From the NCBI GenBank assembly GCA_034359265.1, contig CP136895.1, positions 50,052,001 through 50,116,000 on the forward strand: a DNA stretch of 64,000 bases, written 5' to 3'. Shown here piece by piece: positions 1 through 12,659 of this stretch. Under the pieces are notes generated by a model, which worked only from the letters and a program-made list of their open reading frames with translations, made no database searches and was not told the origin of the DNA. The DNA is from Canna indica. Lineage: Eukaryota; Streptophyta; Magnoliopsida; Zingiberales; Cannaceae. The position numbers and the translations under genes are program-made. How positions within the stretch are numbered: the stretch's first letter is position 1; every line of letters begins with the position of its first letter.

Positions 1-869
1 AACCCCTTTAGTGAGCGACAAACAACTAGGGTCTTCCCTCCATTTTAGGGTCGCCTTCCACTATAAAATAAGGATTGTTTTCTCCTCCCAAACTCAATCA
101 AAAACATCAATGAGGGAACTCGTCAACAAGGGTAATCCACCACTAAACAACCCCTAAGGACCCTCAATTATATATCTGAGAACCGGCCCTTAGGATCCCT
201 AGAGTTGCATAACGCCACCCACACATTCACCACCTAAGTCGGTACAATAAAATCCATAAGAATACACCACAACATCACGAGATTCAAAAATTTTGGATTC
301 GCTCCATCCACAAACTTGGGACTACCCTAATGGTAGGCAAATCTCCAAAGTCCTAGGGCTACTCACAAGCCACCCCACCTCGTGATAATCAACCACAACC
401 TCAGATTTGATGTGTCACTAAAATTAGCAACCTAGTTTCATTTTCTCGACTGAGCTAAACCTGCTCTTGGTCTGACTTTCAACGACCAACTGCCCAACTG
501 CTCGTTTACAAGCTATCTAGGTTCCACCATGCCATACACATTATGAAAGCGATTTCACAAGCAAGGCTAGCTACTCGGGTGGGTGCAGTTTCTATTAAGT
601 ACTTCGGGTGCATGCGTAGACACACCCAACTCAGCCTCATCTCGGCTCCAAGCCCTCGACCACCCACCACACCACCTCATCTCTAGAACAATATAGTTCA
701 GATTTAAAGTCTCATCCGGATTGGTCATGTATGGCAGGTTTATGTGCTCACAAAAATTTCAGCCCAACGCTAAAAATTTCAGCATATTGTTTTGTATCAC
801 CATTCACCCGTTCAACCCCTAAAACTTCTCCAAGACACCAGAAACTCTCGAACTCTCAAGTATGATAAC
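1..869. other. non-coding stretch, no gene recognised
   Basis: No open frame with recognisable protein similarity on either strand. The sequence is moderately C-rich on the plus strand and resembles decayed LTR or intergenic transposon DNA, but I cannot assign it to a family. Its right limit is approximate, because it merges into the minus-strand LTR copy that follows. Confidence 0.4.
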
Positions 870-2190
870 TTGTTTTAGGCAATATGCAATTTGACGATTA
901 AATGCGGAAGCTTATAAATGATAAAGCAATAAAGCACAATAATAAATCAATGCAAACACAGAATTTATAGTGGTTCAGCCCCAATGCCTACTCCACTACT
1001 TAAGCACCCCGCTTAGGATTTCCAAACTAATTTTACTAGATTAATTTACGTTTCCCTTACACACGAGGACTTTTCACCGAAGAGACGCACTCTCGACCTA
1101 AGGCACTTCCACACCCGGAAGTCACCGCCTTCTTATCGAGAATCCTCTTCCACCTCAACCCTAAGGGACAACTAAACTAATCCTAGTAAACACTAAGTTT
1201 ACAAAAGTGGCTTTACACCTAACACCAGGTAATCACTTATACACTCAAGACCAAACACCTAGTCTTCACACGCACAAATAAATACAGTTCAAATAACAGG
1301 TAAAATTACAATCAAAAGAGCTAAGAATAAAACCAATGTTTGCAAGCTCCTTTCACAGCCTTGGAACCTCCAACTTGCCGAGGGGATGAGCTCGAGTTAG
1401 TTTCCGAGTTGAGGCAGCAGTTGGCGCTTGAAGAATGAACTCAACGAAGAACCAGAGCGCAAGCTTTAAATCTTTTGGAAGGCTCTAAATCTTCCTTTTG
1501 AATACTCAACGAACTCTGTTAGAATCAAGGAAGGAGGTTAAATGAAGTATATTAGGGTGTATTTATACCCTCGTGAAGAAACGACAACTCAACAGATAGA
1601 TTTCTATTCGTTGCAAGCCGTCAGATGAATGGTTGGTCGAATGGTCGGTCGATCGGTCATTCGACCGCTTCCTTTTTTCCTGTGGTCGATCGACCGACGG
1701 GTCGACCGCCCAAGCTACTGCCAAATTTGGGCTTCAATCAGTCGACCGACGTAGATGTTGCATTTTCTTCCCTAAGTTTCGATCGACCGATGGGTCGACC
1801 GAATGTCTACTACCCCTTTTTACCTACAGTCAGTCGATCGCCCGGTCGACCGAACCGAGGCTGAGATTGATTTCTTCAGTCTTTTTCTTCCGTGCTTCAT
1901 TTTCGAGTTCCGGCTTTCAACGCACATCAACTTGGAGAGCTTTCATGTGATCCTTGAGCTTGTCCAATACGTCTTTGTCGCACACGTCGATCTTCGAGAA
2001 GTTTTCACGATGAACCCAAGCGCGACGATTAATGTCCTTTCGATTTATCGATTTCTCCGATCGAGAACATCGAACGCTACTGATATGGAACTTGAGAGAT
2101 ATTCTCAATAAAATCATTAGTCTCATGTTTGTTATCATCAAAAGCATCAAAACCGAGATTAAGACTTAGGTTGAAAACCTAAAGCCAACA
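870..2190 (-). mobile_element. Copia-type LTR relic, copy 1 (solo LTR family)
   Basis: The minus strand starts TGTTGGCTTTAGG at 2190 and matches, in the same order, the blocks of the plus-strand copy at 4311-6091: the leader with TCTCGGTTTTGATG, a GGTCGACC-rich block (1625-1860), then the block reading ATAGTGGTTCAGCCCC on the plus strand near 970. No internal coding region is present, so it is an isolated LTR or a fragment of one. The left limit is uncertain because the terminal 100 bp or so has diverged. It abuts the gypsy coding remnant within one base of a conserved Trp-Glu codon pair, which suggests insertion into or recombination with that element. Confidence 0.6.
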
Positions 2191-2191
2191 G

Positions 2192-2905
2192 GAGAAACAC
2201 CTACCATTGATTGAATTTGCCTACAACAATAGCTATCACAGTAGCATTGGGATGGCCCCTTTCGAGGCCTTGTACGGGCGGAGATGTAGATCACTAGTGG
2301 GCTGGTTTGAGACAGGAGAGACTCTCATGGTGGGTCCTGACTTGATCGATGAGGCAGTGGAGAAGGTGAAACTGATAAAAGAAAGGTTGTTGGTGGCTCA
2401 GAGCCACCAGAAAATGTATGCTGATAAGAAGGCCAGAGAGTTGGAGTTCGCTGAAGGTGACTTGGTGTTCCTGAAGGTTTCCCCCATGAAAGGGGTAGTC
2501 TGATTTGGGAAGAAGGGGAAATTGAGCCCTAGGTTCATTGGGCCTTTCCCTATTCTCAAGCGGAGGGGCGCTGTGGCTTACGAGCTGACTTTGCCCCCTA
2601 GCCTGAGCAGAGTTCACCCAGTTTTTCATGTGTCAATGCTCCGAAGATATGTGAGGGATGAGTCCCACGTGATCAAGCCGACTGCGGTTGAAGTGGACAC
2701 AACAGTCTCATATGAGGAGAGGCCGGTGGAGGTGCTTGACCGACAAATCATGAAGCTGAGGTCCAAGGAAATTCCCTTGGTAAAGGTCAGGTGGGAGCAT
2801 CACAACGGGCAGGAAGCTACTTGGGAAGAAAGGCAAGACATGAGGGAGCCAAGGCAAGAAGTGAGTCCCTATACTCTACCAAATTCGAGGATGAATTTTC
2901 CTTAA
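2192..2905 (+). pseudogene. Ty3/gypsy chromovirus polyprotein, 3' remnant (integrase end plus chromodomain)
   Basis: The translation opens in the integrase core just after the catalytic region (EFAYNNSYHSSIGMAPFEAL, then YGRRCRS). It continues through the integrase C-terminal GPF/Y region ([29 protein letters not shown]) and ends in a chromodomain-like tail ([17 protein letters not shown]). That tail places it in the chromovirus lineage, Tekay/Del-like. Gag, protease, reverse transcriptase, RNase H and most of integrase are missing. One in-frame TGA at 2500-2502 replaces the expected Arg of the motif [11 protein letters not shown], a CGA to TGA change. It ends 12 bases before the LTR, with the polypurine tract between. 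Not functional. Confidence 0.9.
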
Positions 2906-2916
2906 GGAGGGAAGGT
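2904..2916 (+). promoter_or_regulatory. polypurine tract of the gypsy element
   Basis: AAGGAGGGAAGGT lies directly after the polyprotein stop and directly before the TG that opens the 3' LTR. This is the usual place and composition of the plus-strand primer of reverse transcription. Confidence 0.8.
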
Positions 2917-4310
2917 TGTAATACCCGAGATTTCCTAATATAAAAATTTTATTTGGTGCAGCGCACGGGATCAGGGAATAGTAGGGTTGAGTCATAAAAA
3001 TCGACGCGAATAGAAGGTATAGTTCAATTTGTTTGACTCGTGAATTATGTTTATATGATTTATGTGCTAGATCGATTCAAGTCGGGTTGAAATTGGGTTC
3101 GCGGGTCGAGTCGGGGCTCAATTCGGGCTCGGGTTGAGTTGAGTGAGGGAACTTAAGTCATGAGGGCATTTGTGTCAAAAAAAAAGGGGATTAAAATCCT
3201 CTCATCCCAAGCCGCCGTGCGGCTCCAAGCAAGAGAGAGCCGCACGCAGCCCGAGGGAAGAGGAAAGGGAGAGGAGCTCTTGGACGGCACCGGTCTCGTG
3301 TCATCGTCGGAGAAATCGGGATCGTCCTCATCTAGTCCATCTCCTTTATCCGATTAAGGTGAGTGGTCTAACCGAGATCCATAGGGTAGGTGTTTAGCCG
3401 ACCCAAGATATTGGGGATTTTATCGATTTCTTGTGGTATTTCCATCATCTCGTCGAAACTTTTTCCGAGATTTGATTCTCTTGCGTATATGTTATTGAAT
3501 GATGAAGTTTCATAGAGTTTTCCTCGGATTTAGGGGTCGGCCAAATGAAGGAAAAAAGGGAAAGGTCATGCCAAAATTTTCCCTAATTTCCTAGAGCGGT
3601 TGAAACCTCTTGGATCGAATTCCTTGCAAGACTTGTGACTCAATTGTTCTTGTTCATGGTCGAAAGAGCCCTAATCTCACCTTGATAGGCTCAGCTGAGC
3701 ATGATAACCCTTGTGTAGGGTTCGGCCAAGCGGGTAAGAGGGGAATATCTCGACCTAGTATGCGATTATACTATTAAGTATTTTATTCGATGAATGGATT
3801 GTTGATAGTGGTAGATTGTAATTAACAATTGATAAGAAAATATTCTCGAATGCACTTATATGGTTAGAATCTTGTATGGAATGTGAATCATGGAAATTCT
3901 TCATTGTTTACCATGCTATTGTTAAATCTTTGCCATGTTAGACCAATTATTTCCTCGCTGAAATTTTAGTAATTAAAAGCTGAATTTAATCTCCTTATTT
4001 TGGGAAATCGTGTGCTTATTCATGTGGATAGTTGTAGAAAGAATTTCCTATGTTATATATGCTGTGATGAACCCAAAATTAGACATTTTCATGCTTATGA
4101 AATATGGTTACACTTAAGAAATATAATGTATAAACTAGGTTTCACACATAGGGAAAGATAACGAACATTAGTATTCGACTAGTGCGACCCGTGGAAGGGT
4201 CGGATACGGGTTGATGCCCGATGATTAAGATGGAAGTTTTTCTTGAAACTCTAATTGTGTATTGTGATTGAGATGGTCTACTGAGGAGTACTGATAGCCG
4301 GAACGGCTAC

Positions 4311-6091
4311 TGTTGGCCTAAGGTTTTCTACCTTGGTATTAATCTCGGTTTTGATGATAACAAGTATGGAACTAATGTTTCATTGAGAAATCTTTCAGGT
4401 TCCATATCGGTTAGCACTCGATGTCCGCGATCGGGAAAATCGGAGAAATCAAAAAATCGGAAGGACGTTGGTCGACGTGCTCGGATTCGTTGGAAAGCTA
4501 GAGTTTAGGTTTAGAGTGTCTAGTTTATATTGTAAATCGTCTTTATGATGCATAAGAACCCGAAAATCATCCCCGAATCCCAAAACATGAAAACCCAAAA
4601 ACCGCCCTAAAATTTACTAAGCCTAAGGAGCTCCTTGGAGGGCTATATGACCTAGATAATTTTTTAACATAAAAAATGGTGATAATTATTCCTTGGGTTA
4701 AAATTAGATAACGAGGTATTTTTTAGGAATTTTTGGAAGCCTTTAGCCTAACCTTATTTTACTCGAGAAATTAGGAAATTTCTGTTTTCGAAAAATTTGT
4801 ACTTGACCCCAAAAACAAGATTTTGATTTTTTTAGATATTTTTAATGAATCCAAATGGGGGGTAATCCTTATATAACATTTATGTTTTAAAGTTATTAAC
4901 TTAAAGTTAATAAATGTTATATAAGTAGGCTTAGCGAAGACGGAACCCAAATGAGCAAAAAAACAAAGCAAAGAAAACTGCTCTGCCCATGTTCGGTCGA
5001 TCGAATGGTGTTAAAAAAAAGCAGTAGCCATTTCGGTCGATCGGTCGGTCGACCAAACAGTGCCAAAAATTGGCAGTGGCTACTTCGGTCGACCGGACGG
5101 TCGACCGACCGAGGCTAAAATCTGGCAGTGCGTGCATCGGTCGATCAGATTACGGATCACTGAACTCGTGACTCATTCGGTCGACCCGTCAGTCGACCGA
5201 ACAACCCGATTAAAGTAGCGATCGCGGGCGATCGATCGGTCGATCGATCGGCGATCAACCGGCAAGCGATTGAACGGCGGAAATGACTAGTTTTCCGCCC
5301 GTTGAACCGGCTATTTCATTTCATTTTTTGTTGGCTCTACAAATACCCAAGCCTAAGCCTTCCTAAGACACTTTTGATCACTCCAAAACTTCATTGAGCC
5401 ATTCTTGATCAATTCCAAAGCTTTCATTGAGCCAATTCTTAGAGAAACCCTAGCTTTGATATCTCATCCCTTTGATTGAGCCTTACCTTCATTGTTTCAT
5501 CATCAAAGGCATCAAGAGGAAGCTAGGAATCTTGTTGTGGAGCTAAGTACTTCATTGGTTGATTTATTGCTCCATTTATTGGTGTATTTTATTGTTTATT
5601 TCATTGTAACTGAACTTGTGTAAACTAGGTTGCTAGGTTTGATTGAGTTGGTGGTTGCCTTGGTGTTAAGGCTTAAACCCACCGTTGTAAACGTAGTTTA
5701 CTAGGATTAGCTGAGTTGTCCCTTAGGTTTAGGTGGAAGAGTGCTCTCGGTAAGAAGGCGGAGACTTCCGGGTGTGGAAGTGCCTTAGGTTGAGAGTGAG
5801 ACTCTTCGGGTCAAAGTCCTCTTTGTAAGGGAAACGATTTAATCTAGTAAACTAAGTTTAGAAATCCTAAGCGGGGTGCTTAGGTAGTGGAGTAGGCATT
5901 GGGGCCGAACCACTATAAATACTTGTGTTAACATTGATAGTTTGTTTGTGTTTACTGCTTCATATTTATTGCTTTCGCTTGCTATAAATATCGTACGTAG
6001 CCTAACTAATCAAGAAACGATCAAAATCGGAATTAGGCGATAAATTAGTTAACATACTATTCACCCCTCTAGTGTGGCCATTTCGTACAAT
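4311..6091 (+). mobile_element. solo LTR, copy 2 (complete, with target duplication)
   Basis: It begins TGTTGGCCTAAGG and ends near ATTTCGTACAATA. It is bracketed by the direct repeat GCTAC at 4306-4310 and 6092-6096, the 5-bp duplication expected of an LTR retrotransposon. The block TATTCACCCCTCTAGTGTGG just before the end is typical of the long LTRs of SIRE/Maximus-type copia elements. No gag or pol lies inside, so the element has been reduced to one LTR by LTR-LTR recombination. It sits inside the gypsy 3' LTR and is therefore younger than it. Confidence 0.8.
4990..5280. repeat. TCGACCGA-rich palindromic array inside the solo LTR
   Basis: Clustered copies of GGTCGACC, GGTCGATCGG and TCGATCGATCGG recur at irregular spacing. 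Some are separated by a spacer ending GGCAGTG, with a rough 55-base unit. Matching clusters lie at 1630-1860 and 7140-7310 in the other two copies of the same LTR family, so the array belongs to the LTR. Short spurious open frames here are by-products of the repeat. Confidence 0.75.
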
Positions 6092-7050
6092 AGCTACTAC
6101 TCAACTCAGCGGTGATTAGGGTCTTGAGATTGCACCAGCGGGCCCGCTAGGTGTTAGAACCGAGTGGCGGAGGGTCTTGAGATTTCGTCAGTGGGCCACA
6201 CTAACGGTAGATCCGAGTGGCGGAGGGTCTTGAGATTTCGTCAGTGGGCCACACTAACGGTAGATCCGAGTTGGGTGGGACTAGCTATCCCTAACCCGGT
6301 GGGATCTTGAGACTAGTTGACCATCCTAGTTGACGGGCCCGGTGATTGTTATTGACATTCCTTGTATATTGTATAGGCCAGTGCGGCCGAGTACTGTATT
6401 GTGGTGAAGGCCGGACAGAGCCGAACCATTCCTACATGATGAGGCCATAGTGGCCGAATGATACTCAATCTGAAGGAGCCGATATGGCAAGACTGCTTAT
6501 TCGCATAGGCTGGCCAATTGGTCGGTTACCATGATATGACTAGCATAGACTCCTCATTTATGTGATTGTGTATATATTTATATGTTATCATATCGAGGAT
6601 TTAAGTGGAGGTTCGAAAGGACCGCTCACTGAGTTCCTAGTGAACTCATAGTTTCTTATTTTATTTTTTTTGCAGAGCCCGACCAGTGAGGTACGACTTG
6701 GTGGCATGGTGCGACTGGAGGGCATGCGCTGGCGTAGATCTCGTAGCAGACAATCATGTAGTCGTAGTCGTGTCGATTGGGTTGTTAGACATGCATTGAG
6801 TAGTTTGTCTTTGAAAAACTTGTATTTGCTTTAGACTTTGAAACTTGAGTTATTTCCTTCGAATTTGAAATTATTAAAACTTTGTTGACATTTGTTTTTT
6901 TTTTTTAATAAAGATTTGCACCGCTGTCTTTTGTTCATGATACTTGGATGTACGGTGTTTTCTTTGTTGTAGTGGTTTAGTGTATGTGGTAGGCTTCGGG
7001 GTACCGACACGTACCCTGGCCTATCACACACCCTGAGTTGGGGCGTGACA

Positions 7051-7994
7051 TCAACATCTGGGAGGAAGACTTTTATGGCCTTGTATTTATAGGCCATGAA
7101 GAGAAGAGCAACACCTCTCTTCTCAATGGGCAAATTTTTGCCCGTTACCGACCGTCGATCACTTGTCGATCGATCGTCTGTCGACCAATCAAGCGACGAC
7201 TGAGCGACCGAAGCTCTCTGCCAGTTCTGGGCACCAGTCGATTAATCGAATATCCTACTACCCATTTTTGGCTTCTACCAGTCGACCAGTCGGTCGATCG
7301 AACTTGGGCAGACTGCTTGGTTTGGCTGATGTTTTTGTTTGTTTGCTCGTTTCTGGGTCCCGTCTTCGCTAAGTCTACTTATATAATATTTCTTAACTCT
7401 AAGTTAACATAAATGTTATATAAGGATTACCCCCCATTTAGATTCAATAAAAATATCTAAAAAATCAAAATCCTTAAGAATCAAAATCTAACTTTTGGGG
7501 TCTAGTACAAATTTCTGAAAAACAAAAAAAAAATTTATCTTCCGATTTAAATATGGGTAGGCTAAAGGCTTCCAAAAAATCCTTAAATATATATCGATAT
7601 CTAGTTTTTACCTAAGGAAAAATTACCGGTACTTTTGGTGCCAAGAAAATGTCTAGGTCATATAGCCCTCCAAGAAGCTCACTAAGCTTAGTGAATTTCC
7701 AGGCCTTTTCTAATTTTCCGGGTTTTCGTGTTTTGAGGTTTGGGTTTCTTTGCATCATCATGAGGATTTACAACACATTCTAGATATTCTAACCCTAAAT
7801 TCTATCTTCCCGACGAAATCCGAGCGATGACGAGCGTCCTTGCCGATTTCTCCGATTTCTCTAGTTTTTTCGATTGGGGATGTTGAATGCTAATGGACTT
7901 GCAAGCTGAAAGTATTTCTTAATGAAACATTAGTTTCATGATTATTATCATCAAAACCGAGATTAAGATCAAAGTAGAAAACCTTAGACCAACA
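7051..7994 (-). mobile_element. Copia-type LTR relic, copy 3 (truncated)
   Basis: The minus strand starts TGTTGGTCTAAGG at 7994 and follows the first half of the solo LTR at 4311: the TCTCGGTTTTGATGATAA leader, the TTCGCTAAG/CCCGTC block near 7360, then the TCGACC cluster at 7140-7310. It stops at the last base of the gypsy LTR (7050), so the second half of the LTR is absent. The break coincides exactly with the neighbouring LTR end. Confidence 0.65.
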
Positions 7995-10900
7995 CTATGT
8001 CATCGCCTTAACGGTGCTATTGACGGAGAGTTGACCGGAGGATGTAATTGAGACAAATGTCAAAGTTCGGGATATAATTTGGTAATATTTTGGAATTGAC
8101 CACAAATGAGACAAAGTTCATAGTTCATGATATATTTAGGTAATTACCCATGAAAGAACATCCCAAGGTAATCTAGGAGTTCGACAATGGTTTGGAAGGA
8201 ACTAGGAGGGATACATGTTTGGAGTTTTTCTCGTGGGAGACCACAGTCCATCCTTTGTCTGCTGGAACACAAGAAGAGAAGTTGGGGAGGGAGCAAGGGA
8301 GAGAAAACACAATAGGGGACATTTCTAGCCTTTAATTGTTCTTCAACATTTCTCCTTGTTACTCATTTCTCATAGAGCTAGAACATGATGAGATACTGAT
8401 TGTGAAGAGGCTTGGAGTTGTGGGATGAAGTGGAGCAGGTTGTAAGAGAATTACTTGGTACGCAAGGTGCAAGTTTCAATTCTGGTAAAACTTCTAAACC
8501 AATGTGACTATTGAAATTATTTATGGAAAGTCAAAAAATTTCTCAATTAATTAGTGTCTAATTAATAGATATCAAGCTAATTGATTTTTGTTTGATTAAA
8601 TTTTAATTTGAAAATTACTTTTGTTTGCTATTCGTTACAGTGCGTTTAAAATATGTTTTATGCATGAGCTATGAGATTTATTTGGATTTGAACGTTGGCT
8701 CCAAGGTCTAAGCTCTTTATATAAAAAGATCTTGCCAATAGAGAGAAAAAAATCATGGTTTTTATTGTAATATGCTGGAGCTCGGAAAAAATTTTGTTTT
8801 TTGCTTCAATGAAAATAGCTAGGATTGAATTTTTAGCAAGACTATTTCAATAATTTAGTAAAAGGACAAAATACATTATGATAAAACGTATCTGATCGAC
8901 GTGGCATGGACTGAGCACGAAGATGCTTAATTCATCACGACCTAAGTGGGATTAACTTGAGCTATGATCCACCTAACACAAAGTTTGAAGTGTCTGCCTA
9001 ACTTAGGTCGTGACCTTTCCACAACTAAGTTAAATAAAAATTAGTACTAAACTTTAGAAATTAAATAAAAATATACTAACAAATTAATAATAAAATAATG
9101 AAGAACTTAAGTAATGATAAAATTCAATTGCTTTCATACTTAAATAATCAAAAAACATTAAAATAAACTAATAAAGTACTTAATATACGAGCGAGCAAGG
9201 ACCAACCCAGATTTGGGTCGTGCTCCTCCAACAACCATGTGGCGTTGGGGTTGTCAACAACCATGTGGCGTTGGACACAACCCCAGACAAAATTTTCTAA
9301 TCGAATTTTATTTTCTTCAATTCTTTATGGACACTGTTATGTGATATTTTAATGTTTTTATTTTATTTTTTCAACTATCTTTAAATCGTGAAAATGTTCC
9401 ACGAGTTAGCAGAACAGATGTATGCTTCTTCTGAAACGTTGAGAGGGACTTTTTGAAAATTTTGCTGGGATTTATTTAATGTGGATGGTCATAGTCAAAG
9501 TCACAGATGTACTAAACCCAGAATCTCTCAGCTTTTTCTGCTGTGCAATTAAGAATCTGTCAGCTTTTTTTTGACTGACTTCGATAACTTTTTTAGGTAT
9601 AATACATTTTATTTCAAATCAATGAAAAAATTGATACAAAATATATAAGCGACGATTTTTCAGGTATACTATCTATTTTTCTAGGAGGTCATTTCTTCTT
9701 TTCCGAAGTCATGTTTAAGAAAAGGCTTCATTGTTCAACAAAGGTAAGCACATCTTGGAACACATTAAGTTCAGTTCTTTTCTGATAAATATTCTCTCTT
9801 ATATTCTCTTCTCATTTTTTCCGATCAACTCCAATTTATTAGTGAGTTCCTCCAAGGATTTTTTTTGTTTCTTCGTTCTCTTTTGCAAGTTTATGGAAAA
9901 AGTTCTTTCACATCTTTCTGTAGTGAGAAAGCTGGAAAATTTATGTTGAAGTTGTTTCTCGAGTGGATATTTTCGTTAAAAGAAGCACTTGCATTTGCAT
10001 ATTCCTTTCTATTTTCATTCTGATGATGATAAATTGATTGATACTTTAACATTTAATTGTTACCAGGTTGTTGTTTGATGGCTACCGTCATTTGGGAAAT
10101 ATTTTTGGAATGAGTGGCATAGGAAAATTATGGGTATGTAATAAAGTAAATTTTTTATTTGCTTTCTTAATTTTATCATTGAAGTTTGGTTTTGGTCATA
10201 TTATGATGCTTTATTCCAAACAATAAATTTTGGTTGTTTTTGCTAATAATGATAAATAATTCCTTATGTAAAAAATAATCCGTAAAAAATGTATGGCTCA
10301 TGAGAAAATAGGAGCAAAGCTATTAAGAGAAAATGAATAAATCTATGAAAATTGATGTGAAGTCATATTTCTCTCCCTAGTCATAAAATTTTGGCATCTT
10401 AGAGAATATGAGATTGAAGAAAATTTTAAAATAAATAGTCTTCTTAAAACAAAGTACCTCATTCTGAAAATCATTGGTGTGATTTTTATTAAAATCACTG
10501 AAAAAACTTGACTTTATTATATTCTGGTCTTCTGATCGAGACAAATTGTTACTCTTATACTTCTGAGAACAACATTATATATCTCAGACTATGAACAAAA
10601 TTATAACCAGCATACTCATAGGAATCAAGCTATGACTACAATTATGAAGCTGTCATCAAACAAATTAATATGTCGCAGTCTATGACTGCAATTATCATAC
10701 ATAAGAGCATAGAGAGTTATAAGCTGAACATTACTAGGATCAAGCTGAAATCGAAACAAACTGAAACCAAAACAAGCATATAGTAATATAGTTCAACATA
10801 AGTTCAACATCAAAACTGAATAAGCTTATAGTTCAACTCACCATACACATAAGTTGAACATAGAACCCGTACAGAATACGTAGAATTGATACATCAAATC

Positions 10901-11914
10901 TTTATCATTCTACTTAGCATCATATAAACAACATGAGTTGCTACTGTCTGTAGGATTTTCCTTGTCGAGTCACAGACTTTATGACCTCCTATCTTGAAGC
11001 TTATGTCAGTATCCTGTCACCGATAAATCTTCCCCAAAGATTTGATTATGTCTTTTAAATCTTCATCATTCTACTTAGTATCATATATATATATATATTT
11101 ATTTGTATGAATACTAAATCATACAAATATTCCATTAAGCTATTAAGTTTAGCCTTTGCTGGTTTGCTACTAAGTTTAGCCTCTGCTTGTGGAATCAACA
11201 AGAAAAAAAGGATGATTTGCTATTAAGTTTAGCCTTTGCTGGTTTTCTTTTTTACGGTGATACTAACTTATTAATTTGTTTATGATAGTATTATTTTCTT
11301 GTTTTTAACGAATAATTGAGATGCTGAATTAATTGCTCTGAAAATATGTTGGATCATATTATAGTTCTGTTTTTAGATTATGCTTGAAACCATAATATGC
11401 CTGAAACTATGCTTTTCAGATTAATTAATGAAGATAATCCAAAATTGCATATAATATTGTTTTGTGGAGAATATAGGTTCAGTGAATATTTCTTGATACT
11501 ACAAAACATTAGTATTTTTATGACGGTTAATTCTATTAATTCTTACAAAACATTAATAAAATTTGAGTTAAGCATAAAAGAAAGAATAGGAGATTATGTA
11601 GATAGATTTTGGGGGCTAATGGTAACTTTTCAAGGCTAAACAACTAGGAAAAGGGCGTGCTTGGCCATTGTTGACTGTTTGGTTTGGTTCCAAGGGCTAA
11701 ATTCCCCTTCAGGATTGGTCAGGGCTTGTATCGGTTGTAGTGGTAAATTCCCCTTTGGATTGGTCTTGGCCTGTATCGGTTGTAGTGGTTACGTGGTATG
11801 TCTGATATGGATTTGTATCCGTTGCTACTCTCAATATGGACACATTTGACGCGCTAGACCTATTGGATAGCTATTGAGAGTGATAACATGCGATACTAGG
11901 CTCATTTTACACTA
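7995..11914. other. AT-rich intergenic DNA, no gene recognised
   Basis: About 3.9 kb without a recognisable protein, RNA gene or complete element. Visible items are a 17-base direct repeat (CAACCATGTGGCGTTGG) twice near 9230-9285, a TA run at 11,083-11,098, and a roughly 60-base imperfect duplication around 11,690-11,790 containing TATCGGTTGTAGTGGT. Short open frames (for example 9731-9949 and 11,397-11,639) have AT-driven composition and no recognisable motif. Confidence 0.5.
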
Positions 11915-11923
11915 CAAGAAAAG
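11915..11923. repeat. 9-bp target site duplication of the MULE, left copy
   Basis: CAAGAAAAG stands here directly before the terminal GAATAGAACTTG and again at 27,578-27,586 directly after the inverted CAAGTTCTATTC. The match is exact and stops at nine bases on both sides, the length produced by Mutator-type transposases. Confidence 0.9.
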
Positions 11924-12117
11924 GAATAGAACTTGTATGAGCGGCCTGCTCATACAAGTTTGTATGAGCAGGCCGCTCATCGTCTGCCACGTGTATTATT
12001 CCGAATCTTGATGACATCAAGAATTAAATCCCATCTGCAATTTCTCATATCCGACACTCATACCCGAAATCTAATCTCTCAAAACTCATACCCGAAATTT
12101 GGATCCATACCCGAAAT
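11924..12117 (+). repeat. terminal inverted repeat of MULE copy A (outer left)
   Basis: About 190 bases shared with 19,102-19,294 and, inverted, with 27,413-27,577. It starts with a perfect hairpin: ATGAGCGGCCTGCTCATACA and its complement around a GT centre (about 11,938-11,981). Then follow CCACGTG (a G-box-like motif) and several CATACCCGAAAT or CATATCCGAC repeats. In MULEs these repeats hold the transposase binding site and the promoters of the inward-facing genes; that role here is inference. Confidence 0.8.
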
Positions 12118-12170
12118 TATTTTGAAATCCCGCCTTCCCCAAATACCTATTTTGAAACCCCGCATCTCCT

Positions 12171-12590
12171 CGCCGCTCATACCCTCAATCGCCGCTGCTT
12201 CTCTGCTGTTGGGAAATCGCTCGCCGCTGCTGCTCCGCCGGATCCACTCGTTGCTCGCTGCTCACCGCTGTTTCTCCGCCGGATCAACTCGTCGCTGCTT
12301 CTCGACCTGCTCCTTCCTCGCCCGCTGCTTCTCTCTCCCGCCCCAAAATATCTCCTCGCCGCTGCTCATACATCCCGCCTCAAAACATCTCCTCGCCGCT
12401 CATACACTCAATCGCCGCTGCTTCTTTGCTGTTGGGAAATTGCTCGCCGCTGCTTCGCCGCCGGATCCACTCGTTGCTCGTTGCTCGCCGTTGTTTCTCC
12501 GCCGGATCCACTTGTCGCTGCTTCTAGACCCGCTGCTTTTCCCTCCCGCCCCAAAACATCTCCTCGCCGCTGTGTATGATTGTTTTTTCT
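12171..12590 (+). repeat. GC-rich tandem duplication upstream of the DUF1985-like gene, copy A
   Basis: Two units of about 223 bases, starting CGCCGCTCATAC at 12,171 and 12,394, are rich in CGCCGCTGCTTC and CCGCCGGATCCACTC. The base composition differs sharply from the AT-rich surroundings. A 234-codon open frame runs through it (11,933-12,637), but it follows the repeat, is Ser/Leu/Arg/His rich and has no recognisable domain. I read the block as promoter or 5' leader of the gene at 13,658. Confidence 0.6.
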
Positions 12591-12659
12591 GTAGAAGCTC
12601 AAAAAATCATAATCTGCCCCTTTCATTGTTCGGTTAGCAATTTTTTGAGATTTATATTA

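Larger units (their letters stand above)
2917..7050 (+). mobile_element. 3' LTR of the gypsy chromovirus, interrupted by a solo LTR
   Basis: It opens TGTAATACCCGAG after the polypurine tract and closes GGGGCGTGACA, the typical end of Tekay/Del-type LTRs. The second gypsy element in this window ends in the same way. Removing the inserted solo LTR (4311-6091) and one 5-bp duplication leaves about 2.35 kb, normal for this clade. The last 500 bases contain the usual LTR block with AAGTGGAGGTTCGAAAGG and the pyrimidine-rich run before GCAGAGCCCG. No 5' LTR partner is in the window. Confidence 0.8.

Noticed and set aside
1625..2150. Overlapping short frames in the TCGACC cluster
   Set aside because: Products of the palindromic repeat in a non-coding LTR; they recur with different frames in the sister copies.
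11933..12637. 234-codon open frame at the left MULE end, and its 209-codon mirror at 26,892-27,521
   Set aside because: It follows a GC-rich tandem duplication and the terminal repeat itself, has repeat-driven composition and no domain.
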